From an uncultured Clostridia bacterium (GTDB lineage Bacteria > Bacillota > Clostridia > TANB77 > CAG-508), in assembly GCA_947629805.1 (NCBI GenBank), contig CANRFE010000055.1, positions 1-8,653 on the forward strand: a stretch of DNA of 8,653 bases, written 5' to 3'. A program made the position numbers and the translations under genes. Numbering within the stretch: the first letter of the stretch is position 1; each line of letters opens with the position of its first letter. The notes below the pieces were generated by a model. That model was not told where the DNA came from. It made no database searches and saw only the letters and a program-made list of their open reading frames with translations. Shown piece after piece: positions 4,921-8,653 of this stretch.

Positions 4921-5565
4921 ATGTTAGAAGAGCAAAAAAAGAAGTTAAAAGAAATGTTTTCTTGGAAGCCAGAAGAAAACAACAAAAGAAAAATAGAAAA
5001 TATAGTAGTTTTTATGGTTCTTTTAATTATTACGGTTATTATCATTAATAGTGTTTGGAATAATAAGCAAGAAGAAAAAAAGCAACAAAATGATATAGAT
5101 AAGGTTTTAGCAGAGAAGAATAAAGAACAAATCACAGAAGAGCAAGTAAACACCACACAACTAGAGCAAAAATTAAAAAATATTTTAGAAAAAATAGAAG
5201 GAGTAGGAAAAGTAGAAGTATTGCTTACTTATTCGCAAAGTAGCCAAACAATGGCTATGTATAACGAAGATAATAGTAAAAGTGATACCGAAGAAACCGA
5301 TACGCGGACGGCGGAAATAGAAAAATAAGCCAAACTACTAGTAAAAAAGAAGTAATTTATCAAGAAATTAATGGAGAAAAAATTCCAGTAACCAAAAGTA
5401 CACTAACACCAACTATAGAAGGAGCAATTGTAACAGCTATTCGGAGCAAACAACAGTAATGTAAAAACCAATATTGTGCAAGCAGTAGAAGCAGCAACAG
5501 GACTTGCTACACATAAAATTCAAGTTTTCGAAATGGCAAATGAAAGGAACGAGGAGGAAGTATGA
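4921..5565 (+). CDS. spoIIIAG: Stage III sporulation protein AG, requires three +1 frameshifts
   Basis: ATG 4921 follows AGGA (4911-4914). The protein has a cytoplasmic N-terminus, one membrane helix (about 27-45), a linker, and the ring-building domain with LKNILEKIEGVGKVEVLLTY (85-104). In Bacillus this protein forms a large 30-subunit ring in the intermembrane space. Unshifted reading stops at TAA 5326-5328 (135 residues), right after TEETDT. Skipping C5305 and C5309 gives GGGNRKISQTTSKKEVIYQE; Bacillus SpoIIIAG, as I recall it, has a TEETD..GG.R-type motif at the same spacing. Skipping C5442 turns RSKQQ-stop into GANNSNVKTNIVQAVEAATG and HKIQVFEM, the expected C-terminus. Three +1 steps return to the original frame and end at TGA 5563-5565 in a 4-base overlap with spoIIIAH, giving 213 residues (family about 200-230). 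Alternatives are assembly error or recent decay, but the conserved C-terminus argues against decay. Confidence 0.88.
5305..5312 (+). other. Double +1 frameshift site in spoIIIAG: C-GGA, C-GGC
   Basis: After ACG (5302-5304) the phase triplet is CGG. Skipping C5305 gives GGA, whereupon the next triplet is again CGG (5309-5311). Skipping C5309 gives GGC, then GGA, AAT, AGA. The result, T-G-G-G-N-R, has the spacing expected for the family. A single -1 step after reading the first CGG would reach the same downstream frame but add one residue, so this cluster is the least certain of the sites in mechanism. Confidence 0.6.
5442..5445 (+). other. +1 frameshift site in spoIIIAG: C-GGA
   Basis: After ATT (5439-5441) the in-phase triplet is CGG. 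Skipping C5442 gives GGA, GCA, AAC, AAC and the conserved SpoIIIAG C-terminus; without it a TAA follows five codons later (5457-5459). An AAGGAG string lies at 5419-5424, about 17 nt upstream, farther than the spacing known to stimulate prfB frameshifting. Confidence 0.7.
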
Positions 5566-6191
5566 AAGGATTGAAAAGAAATCAAATTATTATTTTAGTA
5601 ATTGCCTTAATGTTAGTTTCGGCAGGTTATTTGAACTATACGACAAGAGAAAACCAAAACTTATTGCCTACTAGTGCACAACAGGAAGAGGAATATGCAG
5701 GCATTGGAGATGCAAAATTGGTAGCTAGCAATGCTATCATAGAAACAAATGAGCAAAGTAGTAGCTTAGTGCCAAATAATACTATAGAAGAAGAACAAAA
5801 CGAAACCATTACTACTACTACGAGTAGTAACACAAAACAAGACACAGACGGCTACTTTTCCACTTCACGCCTAAATCGCGAAACGATGTATTCGCAAATG
5901 ATAGAAAGCTATCAAAAAATATTAGAAAATACCTCTATTAGTGAAACACAAAAATCGATTGCACAAACAGAAATACAAAATATAAACCAAATAAAAAATA
6001 AAATTATGATTTGTGAAAATTTAATTAAAACCAAAGGAATAGAAGATTTGGTTATGTTTGTAAATGACAAAAGTGTGAGTGTGGTAATACGAGCAGATAA
6101 ATTACAACAAGAACAAATTGCACAAATTCAAAATATTATTGCAAGAGAAATGCAAATAGAAATAGGAGATATTCATATAAGTAACAAATAA
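5562..6191 (+). CDS. spoIIIAH: Stage III sporulation protein AH
   Basis: The 209-residue protein has a single N-terminal membrane helix (about 8-25), a low-complexity Glu/Thr/Ser-rich linker (30-97) and a C-terminal YscJ/FliF-like ring domain. That domain starts at YFSTSRLNRETMYSQ and continues with AQTEIQNINQIKNKI, ENLIKTKGIEDLVMFVND and QIAQIQNIIAREM, all strong SpoIIIAH signatures. In Bacillus this domain lies between the two spore membranes and binds forespore SpoIIQ to form the channel. The ATG overlaps the spoIIIAG stop as ATGA, with GAGGAGG (5551-5557) 4 nt upstream, so translation is probably coupled to spoIIIAG. Efficient coupling would need ribosomes that have made the spoIIIAG frameshifts, although the strong ribosome site could act alone. 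Last gene of the operon. Confidence 0.96.
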   Translation: MKGLKRNQIIILVIALMLVSAGYLNYTTRENQNLLPTSAQQEEEYAGIGDAKLVASNAIIETNEQSSSLVPNNTIEEEQNETITTTTSSNTKQDTDGYFSTSRLNRETMYSQMIESYQKILENTSISETQKSIAQTEIQNINQIKNKIMICENLIKTKGIEDLVMFVNDKSVSVVIRADKLQQEQIAQIQNIIAREMQIEIGDIHISNK

Positions 6192-6209
6192 AAAATTTAA
6201 TAAAATCAC

Positions 6210-6237
6210 TTGTAAAAAATAAAATAATTGATATAAT
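6210..6237 (+). promoter_or_regulatory. Housekeeping-type promoter for phosphofructokinase
   Basis: TTGTAA (6210-6215) and a perfect TATAAT (6232-6237) are separated by 16 bp, and a TG one base upstream of the -10 makes an extended -10 element. It lies 42 bp before the gene's start, just after the end of spoIIIAH. It would give vegetative, sigma-A-type transcription independent of the sporulation operon. Confidence 0.75.
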
Positions 6238-6278
6238 AAGTAACGTGTTAAAAAAGAAAATAAATGGGAGGAAAAATT

Positions 6279-7418
6279 ATGGTAAAAAAAGTAGCAATAT
6301 TAGCAAATGGAGGAGATGTATCAGGGTTTAATGCAGTAATTCGTGCTATTGTAAAAACAGCAGAAAACAATGGGGTAGAATGTTATGGCTTTATAGATGG
6401 ATATCGCGGTTTATTGAAAAATGAATATATTCAATTAAGCAGTGCAAACACTGCATCTGGTATATTGCAAAAAGGTGGTTCTATTATTTCATCTTCTACG
6501 AATGCTAATGTATTTCATTATAAAGTAGTAGATGAAGAGGGCAATGTAACTTATCAAGATTTATCAGAACAATGTGTACAAAATGTAAAAGACGACGGTT
6601 TTGATTGTATTTTTACATTAGGAGGAGATAGTACCCAAAAATCTGCAAGAGATTTTTCACTAAGAGGAATTCATGTTATTGGGGTACCAAAAACCATTGA
6701 CAACGATGTAGCATGTACGGATATTACTTTTGGTTATAACACAGCAGTATCCGTTGCAACAGAAGCATTAGATAGACTTCATACAACCGCAGAAACACAT
6801 CATAGAATTATGGTATTAGAAGTAATGGGAAGAGAGGCAGGATGGATTGCTTTAGAGTCTGCTATTGCAGGTGGAGCAGATGTAGCTTTAATTCCAGAAA
6901 TTCCTTACGACATTGAAAAAGCAGCACAAGCTATTAAAGAAAGACAAAAAATTGGAAAGAACTTTAGCATTGTTGTAGTATCAGAAGGTGCATTTCCAAA
7001 AGGAGGAGATGTTTCTATTGCACACGAAAGAGATGGAGGAGAAGGTGTTATTAACATTCAACTTGGTGGTGCAGGAGAAAAAGTAGCAAAAGAATTAGAA
7101 AAATTAACAGGACTAACAGCAAGGTGTACCGTGCTTGGCTATATGCAAAGAGGAGGAACGCCAACCGCATTTGATCGTGTACTTTCTACAAAATATGGTT
7201 CGAAAGCAATGGAATTAGCTTTAGAAGGAAAATTTAATGTGTTAACCGTTATTAAAAATGGAAAATTAGACTATGTAGATTTAGAAGAAGTAGTAGGAAA
7301 CAATAAAGAAATTGGTGCTGTACAAGGAGGAACCAAAGAAAGTAATGTAAGAATTGTAACTATGGATCACGACTTAGTAAAAACGGCAAGAGATATAGGA
7401 ATCAATTTAGGAGACTAA
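6279..7418 (+). CDS. 6-phosphofructokinase family enzyme (ATP or pyrophosphate donor unclear)
   Basis: The 379-residue protein phosphorylates fructose 6-phosphate to the 1,6-bisphosphate in glycolysis. Family landmarks are GGDVSGFNAVIR (11-22), GGDST (115-119), PKTIDND (137-143, with the catalytic Asp at 141), MGREAGWIA (183-191), SEGAFPKGG (235-243) and GYMQRGGTPTAFDR (287-300). K138 matches the Lys found in pyrophosphate-dependent and group III enzymes, where E. coli PfkA has Gly124. The other donor-sensing position (PfkA Gly104) is Ser118 here, neither the Gly of ATP enzymes nor the Asp typical of many pyrophosphate enzymes, so the phosphoryl donor cannot be assigned. An in-frame ATG at 6264 overlaps the GGGAGG ribosome site (6266-6271), so ATG 6279, 7 nt after it, is the start. 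It has its own promoter and terminator. Confidence 0.93.
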   Translation: MVKKVAILANGGDVSGFNAVIRAIVKTAENNGVECYGFIDGYRGLLKNEYIQLSSANTASGILQKGGSIISSSTNANVFHYKVVDEEGNVTYQDLSEQCVQNVKDDGFDCIFTLGGDSTQKSARDFSLRGIHVIGVPKTIDNDVACTDITFGYNTAVSVATEALDRLHTTAETHHRIMVLEVMGREAGWIALESAIAGGADVALIPEIPYDIEKAAQAIKERQKIGKNFSIVVVSEGAFPKGGDVSIAHERDGGEGVINIQLGGAGEKVAKELEKLTGLTARCTVLGYMQRGGTPTAFDRVLSTKYGSKAMELALEGKFNVLTVIKNGKLDYVDLEEVVGNNKEIGAVQGGTKESNVRIVTMDHDLVKTARDIGINLGD

Positions 7419-7446
7419 AAGAGCAGTTCTTTCTGCTCTTTTTTTT
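7417..7446 (+). terminator. Strong intrinsic terminator after phosphofructokinase
   Basis: A 10-bp perfect stem, AAAAGAGCAG (7417-7426) with CTGCTCTTTT (7433-7442), has a 6-nt loop and ends in a run of eight Ts (7439-7446). It overlaps the phosphofructokinase stop codon. Confidence 0.93.
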
Positions 7447-7464
7447 AGGAGATGAAAAAAGGGA

Positions 7465-7493
7465 TTGAAATTCCTTCTATTTTTTGGTAAAAT
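7465..7493 (+). promoter_or_regulatory. Housekeeping-type promoter for argS
   Basis: TTGAAA (7465-7470), a 17-bp spacer and TAAAAT (7488-7493), with TG one base before the -10. It lies 30 bp upstream of the argS start. The leader is too short for a T-box riboswitch. Confidence 0.75.
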
Positions 7494-7523
7494 AAGAAAA
7501 ATATTCAAAACGAGGAGAAAAGA

Positions 7524-8653
7524 ATGTTAGATTTTAAAGAAGAAATAGCACAAGCTTTGCAAAAAGCAACAGGGTTAGAAAAAGAAGAATTGAAAAGTTA
7601 TATGGAAGTGCCAAAAGATGCGACTATGGGAGATTATGCATTTGCTTGCTTCAAACTGGCAAAAACCTTCAAAAAAGCTCCCCCAATAATTGCACAAGAA
7701 ATAAAAGAAAAATTACAAATAGAGGAAACTACCATAGCCAAAATAGAAATAGTAGGAGGCTATATTAATTTCTATGTCAATCCTACTACATTTGTAAAAG
7801 AAGTATTAAAAGAATATAAGGAAAAAAAAGAACAATATGGAAATTCGAATATAGGAAAAGGAAAGAATGTAGTTATTGATTACTCTTCTCCTAATATTGC
7901 CAAAACATTTCATATTGGGCATTTACGTTCCACAGTAATAGGAGGAGCCTTATATAATGTATATAAGTTTTTAGGGTACAACACCATAGGAGTAAATCAC
8001 TTAGGAGACTATGGAACACAATTTGGAAAATTAATTGAAGGGTATAAGCTATGGGGAAAAGAATATAACATTGAAGAAAAGCCAATTGACGAATTAACCA
8101 AAATTTATATTAGAATTAATGAATTATGCAAAGAAGATGAAAAAGTCCTAGAAAATTGTCGTAATAACTTCAAAAAATTAGAAGAAGGAGACCCTCATTG
8201 TGTGGAGATTTGGACTAGGTTTAAAGAGTTGAGTTTAAAAGAATTTCAGAAAACTTACGATATGCTAGGAAGTAAATTTGATTCTTGGAATGGAGAAGCT
8301 TTTTATTCGGACAAAATGCAAGAAGTAGTAGAAATTTTAGAAAAAACAGGAAGATTAGTAGAATCAGAAGGAGCAAGAATAATAGAACTAGAAAATATGG
8401 CTCCTTGCATTATTGAAAAAACGAATGGATCCACTAGTTATGCTACAAGAGATTTAGCAGCTATTTTATATCGTGCAAGAACTTATGATTTCGATAAAGC
8501 TTTGTACGTAACCTCTTATGAACAAGTGTTACATTTTAAGCAAGTTTTTGAAGTGGCAAAATTGTTAGGAATAAATGAAAAATATACAAATGGTTTAGAA
8601 CATGTACCTTTTGGAATGGTAAGGCTAAAAACAGGAAAAATGTCAACAAGAGA
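7524..8653 (+). CDS. argS: Arginyl-tRNA synthetase, N-terminal part
   Basis: The frame is open to the window edge (376 complete codons), so the C-terminal anticodon-binding domain of a roughly 560-residue protein is missing. The enzyme charges tRNA-Arg with arginine. Visible are the N-terminal additional domain (GDYAFACFKLAK, GGYINFYV) and the class I signature SSPNIAKTFHIGHLRS, with HIGH at 130-133. Further on come VNHLGDYGTQFGKLI, TSYATRDLAAILYR and the KMSKS-equivalent GKMSTR at the very end (KMSTR 372-376). GAGGAG (7512-7517) sits 6 nt before ATG 7524. It has its own promoter. No in-phase CGG and no frame disturbance is present in the part seen. Confidence 0.97.
   Translation, partial: MLDFKEEIAQALQKATGLEKEELKSYMEVPKDATMGDYAFACFKLAKTFKKAPPIIAQEIKEKLQIEETTIAKIEIVGGYINFYVNPTTFVKEVLKEYKEKKEQYGNSNIGKGKNVVIDYSSPNIAKTFHIGHLRSTVIGGALYNVYKFLGYNTIGVNHLGDYGTQFGKLIEGYKLWGKEYNIEEKPIDELTKIYIRINELCKEDEKVLENCRNNFKKLEEGDPHCVEIWTRFKELSLKEFQKTYDMLGSKFDSWNGEAFYSDKMQEVVEILEKTGRLVESEGARIIELENMAPCIIEKTNGSTSYATRDLAAILYRARTYDFDKALYVTSYEQVLHFKQVFEVAKLLGINEKYTNGLEHVPFGMVRLKTGKMSTR

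Noticed and set aside
5320..5328. Loss of one A in the A-run before the TAA at 5326 as the cause of the first spoIIIAG break
   Set aside because: One extra A would restore the downstream frame, but the upstream residues would then read TRTAEIEK. Shifting earlier, at 5305/5309, gives GGGNRK, which fits the glycine-rich family motif at the right spacing and uses the same C-skip as the other sites.
7447..7523. T-box riboswitch upstream of argS
   Set aside because: Only 77 nt separate the preceding terminator from the start, a promoter fills part of it, and no specifier loop or T-box sequence is visible.
7524..8653. Neighbouring argS (and yebC) as dedicated parts of the CGG frameshift system
   Set aside because: Tempting because argS serves Arg codons and YebC acts in translation, but both are universal housekeeping genes with their own transcription signals, and nothing in the sequence links them to the sites.

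Overview
The window comes from a very AT-rich, spore-forming member of the Clostridia (Bacillota). Every gene is on the + strand, coding is dominated by A-rich codons, and the centre holds a complete spoIIIAA-AH operon, which is found only in endospore formers. Genus and species cannot be read from the sequence.

Layout. Bases 1-450 are the 3' end of a YebC/PmpR (TACO1-type) gene, followed by a repeat-rich spacer and an AT-rich terminator. Bases 661-6191 encode SpoIIIAA, AB, AC, AD, AE, AF, AG and AH in canonical order. These build the channel between mother cell and forespore: AA is the ATPase, AB-AF are membrane parts, and AG and AH form rings in the intermembrane space (AH meets forespore SpoIIQ). 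The first four intercistronic gaps are unusually long (76-130 nt) and carry repeats; the later genes are tightly packed. A good extended -10 promoter then drives a phosphofructokinase gene (6279-7418), closed by a strong terminator. A second good promoter drives argS (arginyl-tRNA synthetase), which runs off the right edge.

Main observation. Two spoIIIA genes, spoIIIAD and spoIIIAG, cannot be read in one frame. Each break is explained by the same event: an in-phase CGG triplet at which the leading C must be skipped so that the next codon is a glycine codon GGN. There is one site in spoIIIAD (C2651) and three in spoIIIAG (C5305, C5309, C5442). The three +1 steps in spoIIIAG add to three and restore the starting frame, so the gene ends in an ATGA overlap with spoIIIAH. 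In about 2,600 codons, hand scanning found CGG in phase only at these four places, while about twenty other CGG trinucleotides are all out of phase. This pattern fits +1 frameshifting, or reading of CGGN as glycine, at a codon otherwise purged from the genome. Assembly error or gene decay are the alternatives.

Second observation. Three 53-bp elements with AATGTCCC/GGGACATT-type ends, one of them inverted, sit 12-25 bp upstream of the starts of spoIIIAA, spoIIIAD and spoIIIAE.
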